Origin: Elusimicrobia bacterium GWA2_51_34
Lineage (GTDB): Bacteria > Elusimicrobiota > Elusimicrobia > Elusimicrobiales > UBA9959
NCBI GenBank assembly: GCA_001799565.1
Contig: MGTS01000042.1
Span: forward strand, 65,016-129,015
Direction: 5' to 3'
Length of the DNA: 64,000 nucleotides
This document shows, piece by piece, positions 40,705-48,561 of the stretch. The position numbers were made by a program, and so were the translations under genes. Under the pieces are notes generated by a model, which saw nothing but the letters and a program-made list of their open reading frames with translations, did not search any database and had not been told where the DNA came from. The first letter of the stretch is position 1, and every line of letters begins with the position of its first letter.

Positions 40705-42189
40705 ATGAACGTGGAAAAACGCAATCCCTGGCACTTTGTGCCCACCATCTATTTTGCCGAAGGCCTGCCTTATGTGATAGTAAACTATGTTTCCGTCATA
40801 CTTTATAAAAACATGGGGGTTTCAAACGCCCGGATCGCTTTCTGGACCAGCTGGCTATACCTGCCCTGGGTTATAAAAATGCTCTGGGGCCCGATGGTGG
40901 ATATGTACGGCACACGCAGAAAGTGGACGATTTATACCCAGGCCCTTATGGCCTTCTGCCTCGCGGCGGCCGCCATGTCGCTTGGCACTGCTCACTTTTT
41001 CACAATTTCACTTGCGGCTTTCGCGGTGGCGGCCTTTATCTCGGCCACCCACGATATAGCCGTGGACGGTTTCTACATGCTCGCCCTTACCAAAGAGGAC
41101 CAGGCGTTCTTCGTGGGCATACGATCCATGTTCTACCGCTTCGCGATGATATTCGGCACCGGTTTTATGGTTTACAGAGCGGGGCGGCTGCAGGAGGCGT
41201 TTTGCAGCGTGCCGGACAGCTGGACCATTATGCTTATGACCCCCGTTCTTATTTTCCTGATACTGTTTGCCTATCACCGTTTTGTTTTGCCCTATCCGCC
41301 GGAAGACATACCGAAAGCCAAGGCTGAACCTCTGACCATCCTGCGCTCGGCAGGCTCGCTTAGCGCCTACCTGCTTGCGGCAGGCGCCCTGATATGGCTG
41401 TTCAGTATGCTGCATGGCGTATGGCAGAAGCTCGGCGCGGCGGCCATGATTACGGCTGCGCTGATCGCAGTCTGCCGAAGGTATATCTTCCCTTATCTGA
41501 AAAGCAAAATGTCGGCTCAGGGGAGTTCTTTTAACGAGGCTTTTGTCTCTTACTTCACACAGGAAGGCATAGGCTATATAATCGCTTTTATATTGTTCTA
41601 CCGCTTTGCCGAAGCCATGCTTTTGAAACTCACTTCACCATTTTTACTTGACGGCCTTGAAAAGGGCGGGCTTGGCATTTCCACCGCGGAAGTGGGAATT
41701 ATTTACGGCACTGTGGGCATGATAGCGCTTATAATCGGCGGGGTGCTTGGCGGCTGGCTTATTTCGAAATACGGCTTCCGCCGCTGTCTGTGGCCCATGG
41801 TGTTCGCCCTGCACGTGCCGGACGTATTTTACCTTTACATGTCCTATGCGCAGCCGGCCCTGCGCCAGATAGCTGTATTCGGGCGTGATATTCCTTTCGG
41901 CACGGTGCCGCTGCTGGTGGCGGCCGAGCAGTTCGGCTACGGCATAGGGCTTACAATTTTCACGGTGTACCTGATGATGATCTGCAGGGGTAAGTATAAA
42001 ACCGCCCACTTCGCCATCTCCACCGGCATAATGGCGCTGGGGATGATGGTGCCGGGCATGATAAGCGGCCTGCTGCAGCAGGCCGTAGGCTACCGCCACT
42101 TTTTTCTGGCGGTCTGCATATTGACCATACCGGGAATTCTTATAATTTTCCGCCTTCCGATTAAGGACGCGGAGGAAAAACCGGCATAA
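40705..42189 (+). CDS. MFS permease, AmpG-like
   Basis: A 494-residue twelve-helix transporter. IYFAEGLPYVIVNYVSVILY, LYLPWVIKMLWGPMVDMYG and ATHDIAVDGFYMLAL resemble AmpG and related permeases that import muropeptides from cell-wall turnover or export siderophores. DxxGxRRxW-type loop sequence (MYGTRRKW) follows helix 2. A good ribosome-binding site (GGAG) precedes ATG 40705. Substrate not certain; muropeptide uptake is the best-supported guess from similarity alone. Confidence 0.75.
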   Translation: MNVEKRNPWHFVPTIYFAEGLPYVIVNYVSVILYKNMGVSNARIAFWTSWLYLPWVIKMLWGPMVDMYGTRRKWTIYTQALMAFCLAAAAMSLGTAHFFTISLAAFAVAAFISATHDIAVDGFYMLALTKEDQAFFVGIRSMFYRFAMIFGTGFMVYRAGRLQEAFCSVPDSWTIMLMTPVLIFLILFAYHRFVLPYPPEDIPKAKAEPLTILRSAGSLSAYLLAAGALIWLFSMLHGVWQKLGAAAMITAALIAVCRRYIFPYLKSKMSAQGSSFNEAFVSYFTQEGIGYIIAFILFYRFAEAMLLKLTSPFLLDGLEKGGLGISTAEVGIIYGTVGMIALIIGGVLGGWLISKYGFRRCLWPMVFALHVPDVFYLYMSYAQPALRQIAVFGRDIPFGTVPLLVAAEQFGYGIGLTIFTVYLMMICRGKYKTAHFAISTGIMALGMMVPGMISGLLQQAVGYRHFFLAVCILTIPGILIIFRLPIKDAEEKPA

Positions 42190-42195
42190 AAAACA

Positions 42196-42314
42196 GTAAC
42201 GGAAGGCAAAAGAAGGCAACGAAAAGCCACAAAAAGAAAAAAGACCGCGTAAAGCAGTCCTTTCCCTTCTTACCTTCCGTTGCCCTCCGTAACTTTCCGT
42301 GCCTTTCTGTTGCT
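42196..42314. repeat. Word hairpin, AACGGAAGGCAA family
   Basis: AACGGAAGGCAAAAGAAGGC then AACGAAAAGCCAC words face ACCTTCCGTTGCCCTCCGTA and TTTCCGTGCCTTTCTGTTGC. A shared word, AACGGAAGGC, also opens the element at 61818. It lies between two convergent genes. Confidence 0.75.
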
Positions 42315-43260
42315 ATAAAACTTTTTGCGGAGAGGAGCAATTCGGCTGACAATCGTACGGGCAGACGCTCTTGCACGGTTCTATATGGATAGTCACCTTG
42401 GAACGCGTTAACACCTTTTCTATATCCTCAATTATATAATCGGTAAGCTTGTGGGCATTTTCCACCGACATTCCGGCATCAACTAATATGTCAAATTCTA
42501 TAAACTTCGTACTCCCGGCTTTTCTGGTGCGCAGGTTCTTAAAACTTATAACCCCGCCCTGTGTTTTAATAAGTTCAGCGATCCTGGCATTGTCATCCTT
42601 CGGCAGGGATTCATCCAGCAGATCACCCAGGGATTGAACGGTCAGATCATAGGCGGCCTTAATAATCATTATGGCCACCATCATCGCTATTACGGGGTCT
42701 ATCCAATGTACATGGTGTCCCACCCAGGCCAGCTCTATAAGCCAGATAAGCGCCAGTCCCATCATTACGCCCATTGAAGTATAAACATCGGTGCGCAAGT
42801 GCCAGGCATCGGCCTTGATGGCTATGGAATCAGTCGCATTGCCCACTTTAAACAGCATGTGGGAAACAGCCATATTCACAAAAGAGGAAAGCCCCATTAC
42901 CAATATACCCCAGCCGATCATTTCTATCGGCTCGGGACTGATAAGTTTTTTTGCCGCTTCAAAAATAATCCAGGCGGCGGCGAGGAAAATAAGTATGGCT
43001 TCAACAAAACCGGAGATATTTTCAAACTTATCATGTCCATACTGGTGGTCCTTATCGGCCGGCTGGGCGGAAGACCGCACCGCGAACCAGGCTATAAACG
43101 CGGCGACAAGGTCTATGCCGGAATGTATGGCCTCCGACAGAACGGAAATGGAACCGATAGCCAGACCGGCAATAAGTTTAAAAACCACCAGGGCGCCGTT
43201 GGACACTATTGAAAGCTTAACAACTCCCTGTTTCGCGGAATTTATATCTTTTGAATCCAT
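42313..43260 (-). CDS. Cation diffusion facilitator (CDF) metal exporter
   Basis: A 315-residue CDF transporter. SEAIHSGIDLVAAF and KADAWHLRTDVYTSMG carry the HxxxD-type metal site residues of helices 2 and 5, and DHQYGHDKFENI is the conserved cytoplasmic loop. The C-terminal domain ends in an unusual tail with four cysteines (CKSVCPYDCQPNC), a possible metal sensor. CDFs exchange Zn, Fe, Co, Mn or Cd for protons; the metal cannot be read. It is transcribed on the minus strand after the small ferredoxin, with a terminator hairpin between them. Confidence 0.9.
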   Translation of the reverse strand: MDSKDINSAKQGVVKLSIVSNGALVVFKLIAGLAIGSISVLSEAIHSGIDLVAAFIAWFAVRSSAQPADKDHQYGHDKFENISGFVEAILIFLAAAWIIFEAAKKLISPEPIEMIGWGILVMGLSSFVNMAVSHMLFKVGNATDSIAIKADAWHLRTDVYTSMGVMMGLALIWLIELAWVGHHVHWIDPVIAMMVAIMIIKAAYDLTVQSLGDLLDESLPKDDNARIAELIKTQGGVISFKNLRTRKAGSTKFIEFDILVDAGMSVENAHKLTDYIIEDIEKVLTRSKVTIHIEPCKSVCPYDCQPNCSSPQKVL

Positions 43261-43303
43261 AAAATAAAACCCGCCTGTTTTTCTTTTAAGAAACCCAGGC
43301 GGG
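43258..43303 (-). terminator. Rho-independent terminator of the ferredoxin gene
   Basis: On the minus strand CCCGCCTG and CAGGCGGG form an 8-bp stem with a loop of about 20 bases rich in A and T, followed by TTTTATTTT. It lies between the ferredoxin stop and the CDF start and overlaps the CDF start codon by three bases. Confidence 0.75.
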
Positions 43304-43342
43304 CCTGTGCGTCACGCTTTAGGCGGACGGCTTATAACTTGT

Positions 43343-43525
43343 TTATTCGCACTTAATGCACTGCACAGGGCAGTTGGCGGCGGCGGTCTTGCAGGCATCT
43401 TCCTTGCCGGCCGGAACATCGCCCTTTGAAATGGCTTTTTCGCCCTTCATCTCAAACACTTCGGGGCAGTCGCTGGCGCAAAGGCCGCAGCCGATACAGG
43501 TGGCTTCATCAATAACAGCTTTCAT
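43343..43525 (-). CDS. Monocluster [4Fe-4S] ferredoxin
   Basis: A 60-residue ferredoxin. CIGCGLCASDCP gives the first three ligands, and a distal CPVQC provides the fourth. The second motif is incomplete, so this is a single [4Fe-4S] cluster protein, probably with a disulfide from the remaining cysteines. The start ATG 43525 follows GGAGGAGG. Such ferredoxins shuttle low-potential electrons and could serve the 2-oxoacid oxidoreductase encoded about 15 kb away, but linkage is not shown. It is monocistronic, with its own terminator. Confidence 0.9.
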   Translation of the reverse strand: MKAVIDEATCIGCGLCASDCPEVFEMKGEKAISKGDVPAGKEDACKTAAANCPVQCIKCE

Positions 43526-43628
43526 CTTGACCTCCTCCAATTCGTATTATAAGTAAGTAAAATCCGCATGGATATTATACTTATAAACCACTATTTCAGG
43601 CAAAATCATAACTGTCCAGGTCCCGCTT

Positions 43629-43693
43629 TGTTATTGCGAGCGGAGCTAAGCAATCTGATGAGATTGCCGCGGACTTCGTCCTCGCAATGACGA
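43629..43693. repeat. REP-like palindrome (ATTGCGAG/CTCGCAAT type)
   Basis: TTATTGCGAGCGGAGCTAAG (43631 on) faces CGGACTTCGTCCTCGCAATG, with AGCAATCT and AGATTGC closing the inner stem. This TTGCGAG..CTCGCAA palindrome is a widespread intergenic repeat in many bacteria. It differs from the word hairpins because its arms are not tandem words. Nothing else is visible between 43541 and 43753. Confidence 0.8.
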
Positions 43694-43753
43694 AGAGAGC
43701 TGAGCGACTAGTAAAAGTCAAAACAACTCCGTATTTCCGGGAAAGATGCGCAG

Positions 43754-44932
43754 TCAGATTTTCAGCCAGTTCCGTTTATAAAACACCTTGATATATCTTT
43801 CAGGCCCCTGCCAGCCATATTGCGTTTTAACTTTAACGGACAATTTATTGAAACCCTGGTTCAGTTCCCAAAACAAAATACTGGCGGCAACTTCATTATA
43901 TCCGGCGTCATCCTGGTTAATCAAAAATGACTTGAAAGAAGGGCAATTTTGCGGCTCCAGTTTTATTTTTATAAGTCCGCGCGCGCTTATGGTTTCATAT
44001 ATATACATTATCTGGTTGAACGGGTCTTTAAAATCGCCCTCATCGCCGCTGGCTTGCTTGCCTGGAAAATATTCTTTCGCGTGGGGCTCCTGCCAGGCAA
44101 GAAAAACCACATCAAAAACGATCTTGTCCCTTCCCGCTTTTGGATAATTCCGGTAGTCGCTCTCTATGGCCAGCTTTTTTTTAACCCCGTTCACTTCTAC
44201 ACTTACAGGTTCCGAAAGCTGGGTATTCTTTAAAACAATGGAAAACATGCGGTAAAGGTAAAGGTCATCCTTTTTTATTTTTGTTTTGTTTCCGTGGGAA
44301 TCAACCTTATATATATCCTGCCAGATATCCGCCCAGTAAGCGCGGCACAAGTCTATCCCCCCTAATGGACGGCCGTTCCGTTCATAATGTACTTCGAAAT
44401 ACGGGTCCATGGCAATCCATTTATTAAAATCATCCGACCACACGCTTACAATGAAATGTCCGGGGAGATCCACATATCTGGCGTGCAAACCCATGGAAAG
44501 ACATGCCTGCAAAAACACAATTGCATATTGAGCGCAGAAACTTTGGTTTCCGTATTTTCGCGCCAGGTCTATAATTTCCACGGCATCCCATGGAGGATAG
44601 TAAAACTGCCCTGAAGACCTGATTAATGTTTTATTCGTCCATCTGCGTAATAACAAAAGTTTTTCAAACTCTGTTTGCCCCTCGGATGTAATCTCGTCCA
44701 GTTTTTCCCTTTTCCTCAGTAGTTGCAGCCTTGGATGATTGAAATTTTCCTGTTCTAGCTGATAGTAGCTCCATATCGGAGGAAAAGCGCTTTTTCCCAC
44801 GGTAACAATAAACTCGCTTCTAGCGGCAGCCAGCAGGAGTATTACGGTAAGGACGCATATTACCGCTCTTTTCGTTCTGATGTTCGGAACGCCTGGGCTG
44901 CTCTGCACTGTTTTATTATTAATCTTTTTCAT
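43754..44932 (-). CDS. Membrane-anchored transglutaminase-like protein
   Basis: A 392-residue protein with one N-terminal hydrophobic segment (about residues 24-41). The middle region carries a transglutaminase/protease fold triad: Cys in GNQSFCAQYAIVFLQAC, His in DLPGHFIVSVW and Asp in WIAMDPYF. The C-terminal about 180 residues are unassigned. Exported transglutaminase-like proteins act in peptide cleavage or crosslinking of surface polymers. It precedes the sugar ABC genes in the same orientation only by 30-odd bases (it lies downstream of malK), so it may be co-transcribed. Confidence 0.7.
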   Translation of the reverse strand: MKKINNKTVQSSPGVPNIRTKRAVICVLTVILLLAAARSEFIVTVGKSAFPPIWSYYQLEQENFNHPRLQLLRKREKLDEITSEGQTEFEKLLLLRRWTNKTLIRSSGQFYYPPWDAVEIIDLARKYGNQSFCAQYAIVFLQACLSMGLHARYVDLPGHFIVSVWSDDFNKWIAMDPYFEVHYERNGRPLGGIDLCRAYWADIWQDIYKVDSHGNKTKIKKDDLYLYRMFSIVLKNTQLSEPVSVEVNGVKKKLAIESDYRNYPKAGRDKIVFDVVFLAWQEPHAKEYFPGKQASGDEGDFKDPFNQIMYIYETISARGLIKIKLEPQNCPSFKSFLINQDDAGYNEVAASILFWELNQGFNKLSVKVKTQYGWQGPERYIKVFYKRNWLKI

Positions 44933-44964
44933 GTATGAAGGAGTTCCTGCTTCGCTCTTTTTGT

Positions 44965-46062
44965 TCAGCCTATCCGTTTTTCGGTCAGTTTGTCAAAAAA
45001 GTGCATATTGGCATAATTAAAACAGAAAGGCACGGCGCTGCCGGGGCTTTGATTAAAAAACGCCTCCACCGTGGCGACCAGCCTGGTTTGGCCGGCCTGC
45101 AAATAAAGATTCTCCCTGTGGCCGAGTAACTCGCATACCTCAAGCGTCGCCTGAAGTTTTTCGGAGCAATGCTCGGCGGACCTGGCTCCCACCAGCACAT
45201 CATCGGGGCGTATTCCCAGCACAACTTCCCGCCCGTCTATAGCTTCCGCCCCGCCCAGCACAAAACCCGGCACGTTTATTGAAATATCTCCGCCTTTAAA
45301 TACAGCTTTTCCGCCGGACATTGACAGGCGGCCGGCAATAAAATTCATGGTGGGACTGCCTATAAATCCGGCCACAAACAAATTTTCAGGCTTCCTGTAA
45401 ACCTCTATGGGGCTGCCCACCTGCTGGATAACGCCCCGGTTCATTACCACGATGCGGCCGGCAAGCGTCATGGCTTCCACCTGATCGTGGGTCACATAAA
45501 TAATGGTGGAGTTGAGGCGCTGGTAAAGCTTGGCTATCTCAACGCGCATTCCCTCGCGCAGCTTGGCGTCAAGGTTTGAAAGGGGCTCGTCAAAGAGGAA
45601 GACCTTCGGCTTTCTTACTATAGCCCGCCCTATGGCCACGCGCTGGCGCTGGCCGCCTGAAAGCTGGCGGGGCATGCGCAGAAGGAACTTTTCAAGCTGC
45701 AGAGTTTGAGCCGCTTCTTTTACCCTGGCGGAAATTTCAGCGCGCCCCACTTTTTTCAGGCGCAGGGAAAAACTCATGTTCTCAGCCACCGTCATATGGG
45801 GATATAAGGCGTAATCCTGAAACACCATGGCTATCTGGCGCTTTGAAGGATGAAGTTCGTTTACCAGCAGGTTATCTATGCGAATCTCGCCGTCGGTGAC
45901 TTCTTCCAGACCGGCAAGCATCCGCAGCAGGGTGGTTTTGCCGCAGCCGGAGGGGCCGACAATCACCACAAACTCGTGGTCTTTTATTTCAAGGTTAATG
46001 CCGTCGAGCACCAGATTTTCTTTGAATTTTTTTACGATATTTTTAAATTGCACGCAAGCCAT
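44965..46062 (-). CDS. malK: Sugar ABC transporter ATPase (MalK/UgpC-type)
   Basis: A 365-residue ATPase. [10 protein letters not shown] is Walker [14 protein letters not shown] the Q loop, [15 protein letters not shown] the signature, [16 protein letters not shown] Walker B and D loop, and [10 protein letters not shown] the switch His. The C-terminal about 120 residues form the MalK/UgpC-type regulatory domain (TOBE) with [12 protein letters not shown]. It drives import by the MalF/G permeases and the lipoprotein encoded in the same minus-strand set. The ATG at 46062 is preferred (AAGGAA upstream), twelve codons inside the open frame. The sugar is not determined. Confidence 0.9.
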   Translation of the reverse strand: MACVQFKNIVKKFKENLVLDGINLEIKDHEFVVIVGPSGCGKTTLLRMLAGLEEVTDGEIRIDNLLVNELHPSKRQIAMVFQDYALYPHMTVAENMSFSLRLKKVGRAEISARVKEAAQTLQLEKFLLRMPRQLSGGQRQRVAIGRAIVRKPKVFLFDEPLSNLDAKLREGMRVEIAKLYQRLNSTIIYVTHDQVEAMTLAGRIVVMNRGVIQQVGSPIEVYRKPENLFVAGFIGSPTMNFIAGRLSMSGGKAVFKGGDISINVPGFVLGGAEAIDGREVVLGIRPDDVLVGARSAEHCSEKLQATLEVCELLGHRENLYLQAGQTRLVATVEAFFNQSPGSAVPFCFNYANMHFFDKLTEKRIG

Positions 46063-46083
46063 AAGTTGTTCCTTTTTTAAAAA

Positions 46084-46199
46084 ACACTCGTTTGCCATAA
46101 GCCATAAGCTTTAGGCCATAAACTACAAGGAAACTTCTAAAAAACGTAGGGCATATGGCTTAAAGCGTATGGCAATCATAGCGCTTTGCGCTATGATTC
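46084..46199. repeat. Word hairpin with terminal palindrome, GCCATAAGC subfamily (copy O)
   Basis: GCCATAAGCCATAAGCTTTA faces GGCATATGGCTTAAAGCGTA. The loop on the minus strand reads TTTTTTAGAAGTTTCCTT. It then adds AATCATAGCGC and GCGCTATGATT (46177-46199), which overlaps the TGA stop of malG. Similar elements lie in the next two gaps of the same operon. Confidence 0.82.
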
Positions 46200-47052
46200 A
46201 CCCCTTAACACTGCCCAGCGTCAGACCGGAAATAAGCCACTTTGAAGAGTACAAAAACACGATTAAAACGGGAATGGTAACAAGCATTGACCCGGCAGCG
46301 AACATTCCCCATTGGGTTATGTATTGGCCCTGAAGTTCAAAAAGCCCAAGCGTCCAGGTATATTGTTTTGAGCTGAAAAGCACCACGCGCGCCACCAGGT
46401 ATTCGTTCCAGGCCGTGGTGAAATTAAAAAGAAAGGCGATACTGAGCGCCGGAGTTGAAAGCGGCAGTATGATGCGCCAGAAGGCGCCCACCTGGCTTGT
46501 GCCGTCTACGAGCGCCGCCTCTTCAAGCGAGCGCGGGATGGTATCGTAATAGCCTTTAAGTATCCAGATGCTGAACGGGAGAGAGGAAACAGAATAGGCG
46601 ATTATCATGCCGAGATAGGTATTCATCAGGCCAAGTTTCATTATCATCAGAAATAGCGGCAGAATAAGCATGCCGGCGGGTATCATCTGCGTGGAAAGCA
46701 GCAGTATCAGCCCGCCCTTTTTGCCTGCGAACCTAAACCGCGAGAAAGCGTAAGCCGCGGTAGAAGCCAGGCTGACCCCGATAAACGAGGTAGCCACGGT
46801 GATAAGGAGCGAATTCCAGAGCCAGCGCAGGAACAGCGTCTCTTTCAGCAGGCGGACATAGGCGTCAAAGGCCGCTCCGGCGGGTATCAGCGAGAGGTCC
46901 GTGGAAATCAGCTTATCTCCGGGGCGCATGGAAACGGACAGGATGCGCAGGAGGGGATAGACGCATACGACCACGAAGGCGATAATAGCCAGGTGGATAA
47001 GAAGGTACTTAACAATTTTCTTTCTTCTGTAAACTGCGGCTTCTTTGTTCAT
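46198..47052 (-). CDS. malG: Sugar ABC transporter permease (MalG-type)
   Basis: A 284-residue permease with six membrane helices. The EAA motif is EEAALVDGTSQVGAFWRIILP, split here as EEAALVDGTSQVG and FWRIILPLSTPAL, the loop that docks on MalK. TAWNEYLVARVVL is typical of MalG-type proteins near the fifth helix. It pairs with the MalF-type permease. Its stop codon lies in the palindrome of a repeat element. Confidence 0.9.
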   Translation of the reverse strand: MNKEAAVYRRKKIVKYLLIHLAIIAFVVVCVYPLLRILSVSMRPGDKLISTDLSLIPAGAAFDAYVRLLKETLFLRWLWNSLLITVATSFIGVSLASTAAYAFSRFRFAGKKGGLILLLSTQMIPAGMLILPLFLMIMKLGLMNTYLGMIIAYSVSSLPFSIWILKGYYDTIPRSLEEAALVDGTSQVGAFWRIILPLSTPALSIAFLFNFTTAWNEYLVARVVLFSSKQYTWTLGLFELQGQYITQWGMFAAGSMLVTIPVLIVFLYSSKWLISGLTLGSVKG

Positions 47053-47094
47053 AGATTATACAGATATAACAAATTTCTGGTTGCCATCTGGGCG

Positions 47095-47212
47095 CTGCGC
47101 CCGCCATAAGCTGTAAGCCGTATGCTTTTTTAGGAGTTTCCTTACAGGCCTATGGCTTATGGCGGGCGCACGCCCTTATGGCCTATGGCGATAATAGCGT
47201 TTCACGCTATTA
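47095..47212. repeat. Word hairpin with terminal palindrome, GCCATAAGC subfamily (copy P)
   Basis: Nested arms: GGGCGCTGCGCCCGCCATAA, then GCTGTAAGCCGTATGC, loop TTTTTTAGGAGTTTCCTT, then ACAGGCCTATGGCTTATGGC. It ends with GATAATAGCG and CGCTATTATC (47191-47212) just beside the malF stop. The loop matches copies O and Q in the complementary sense. Confidence 0.82.
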
Positions 47213-48400
47213 TCTTTCCTCCTTCGCCGCGTCAAAAGACTTGAGGTAAAACACGGAGATAAAGAACAACATCGCAAAGATTACTATTGCGAACGCCGCG
47301 GAATAGCTGTAACGGTTATAGGTAAAAGCCGCCTTGTACAACGCCGAAACCAGAATGTCGGCCCGCTCGGTGCCTCCGGACTGGCCGGTGACCAGGTAAA
47401 TCACGTTTATATTGTTGAAAGTCCAGACAGTGCCAAGAGTTACGGCCGGCATAAGGACGGGGCGGATAAGCGGAATAGTGATATAGCGCAGCTTCTGCAA
47501 ATAAGAGGCTCCGTCTATATCGGCGGCGTCATAGTATGAACTGGAGATAGACTGCAGCCCGCCCAAGATCACCACCATCATAAACGGAATGCCCAGCCAG
47601 ATATTAATGAGCGTGCAGGTAGTGAGGGGATAATTGCTCAGCCACTGTACAGGTCCTACTCCCAGGCCGGCAAGGATCGGATAAGCGGCCGCGAGCTTTA
47701 CGAGCATAATATTAATGAACCCGTACTGCGAATGGAACTCGCCGCGCATGGCCAGCACCGCCACCACCTGCGGCATGGCCCAGGGTATAACAAGCAGCGT
47801 GCGGTAAAACCCTTTAAAGCGGATATTATTATTGAGCAGGAGCGCCAGCGTGAACCCGCCGGCAACATGAAAAAACACATTTATAAAAGTCCACCATAAC
47901 GTGCGCCCCAATAGCGCCCAAAAGGTTACTTCGGAAAGCGGCGAGGTGGTGAAAACGTTCACGTACTGCCGGATACCCGCAAAAGGCAGTGAGCCGGTGT
48001 TCTTCCACTGCATGATAGTGGTAAGCTTCAGGTCGTGGAAAGAAAGATATATCTCAAAAATGAAGGGGTAAACCAGCAGGAGAGCCAGACCGATGAAAGC
48101 GGGGGCGAGCAGCAGATAGGCCAGTTTGTTACGGCCCTTTACTATGTGCCGGAAAAACAGCGTTATCAGCGCTTCCGAACCCAGAAACCACAGGAACGGC
48201 TTGACGGGGTCCGCGGCCAGCCCCAAGGCGCGGCAAAGCGCGGCGGCAGCCAACGGAAACCCGACAAGCGCGGCGGGGAAAAACCATCGCCGGGCATAAA
48301 ATTTGAAATGGTAATAGAAGTAGCCCTCTATAAGCGCGATGCCCATAAGCACGATAAGCGCGAACCAGAGAACTTCGTAAATAGAATAAATGATGTCCAT
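47210..48400 (-). CDS. malF: Sugar ABC transporter permease (MalF-type, extended N-terminus)
   Basis: A 396-residue permease. The core with the EAA motif (AADIDGASYLQKLRYITIPL) and about six helices is typical. The first about 95 residues are extra, with roughly three additional membrane segments before LLLAPAFIGLALLLVYPF, where most family members begin. MalF of enterobacteria also has extra N-terminal helices, so the extension need not be abnormal. ATG 48400 is preferred over a start four codons upstream; the ribosome-binding site is weak. Works with MalG and MalK. Confidence 0.88.
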   Translation of the reverse strand: MDIIYSIYEVLWFALIVLMGIALIEGYFYYHFKFYARRWFFPAALVGFPLAAAALCRALGLAADPVKPFLWFLGSEALITLFFRHIVKGRNKLAYLLLAPAFIGLALLLVYPFIFEIYLSFHDLKLTTIMQWKNTGSLPFAGIRQYVNVFTTSPLSEVTFWALLGRTLWWTFINVFFHVAGGFTLALLLNNNIRFKGFYRTLLVIPWAMPQVVAVLAMRGEFHSQYGFINIMLVKLAAAYPILAGLGVGPVQWLSNYPLTTCTLINIWLGIPFMMVVILGGLQSISSSYYDAADIDGASYLQKLRYITIPLIRPVLMPAVTLGTVWTFNNINVIYLVTGQSGGTERADILVSALYKAAFTYNRYSYSAAFAIVIFAMLFFISVFYLKSFDAAKEER

Positions 48401-48414
48401 AAAAATTAACACTG

Positions 48415-48561
48415 ATCTGCCTTAAGCCATATGCTTTAGGCCATAAACGATAAGGAAACTTTTAAAAAAAGCTTATTGCAAACGTTCTGCCTATAGCCTA
48501 TGGCTTATGGCAATAGCCGTATCTAAAACTTATGGCAATCATAGCGCGAAGCGCTATGATT
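48415..48561. repeat. Word hairpin with terminal palindrome, GCCATAAGC subfamily (copy Q)
   Basis: TTAAGCCATATGCTTTAGGC and CCATAAACGATAAGG face GCCTATAGCCTATGGCTTAT. The minus-strand loop is TTTTTTTAAAAGTTTCCTTA. It ends with AATCATAGCGC and GCGCTATGATT (48537-48561), beside the stop of the binding-protein gene. Together with O and P it occupies all three gaps between malE, malF, malG and malK. Confidence 0.82.
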
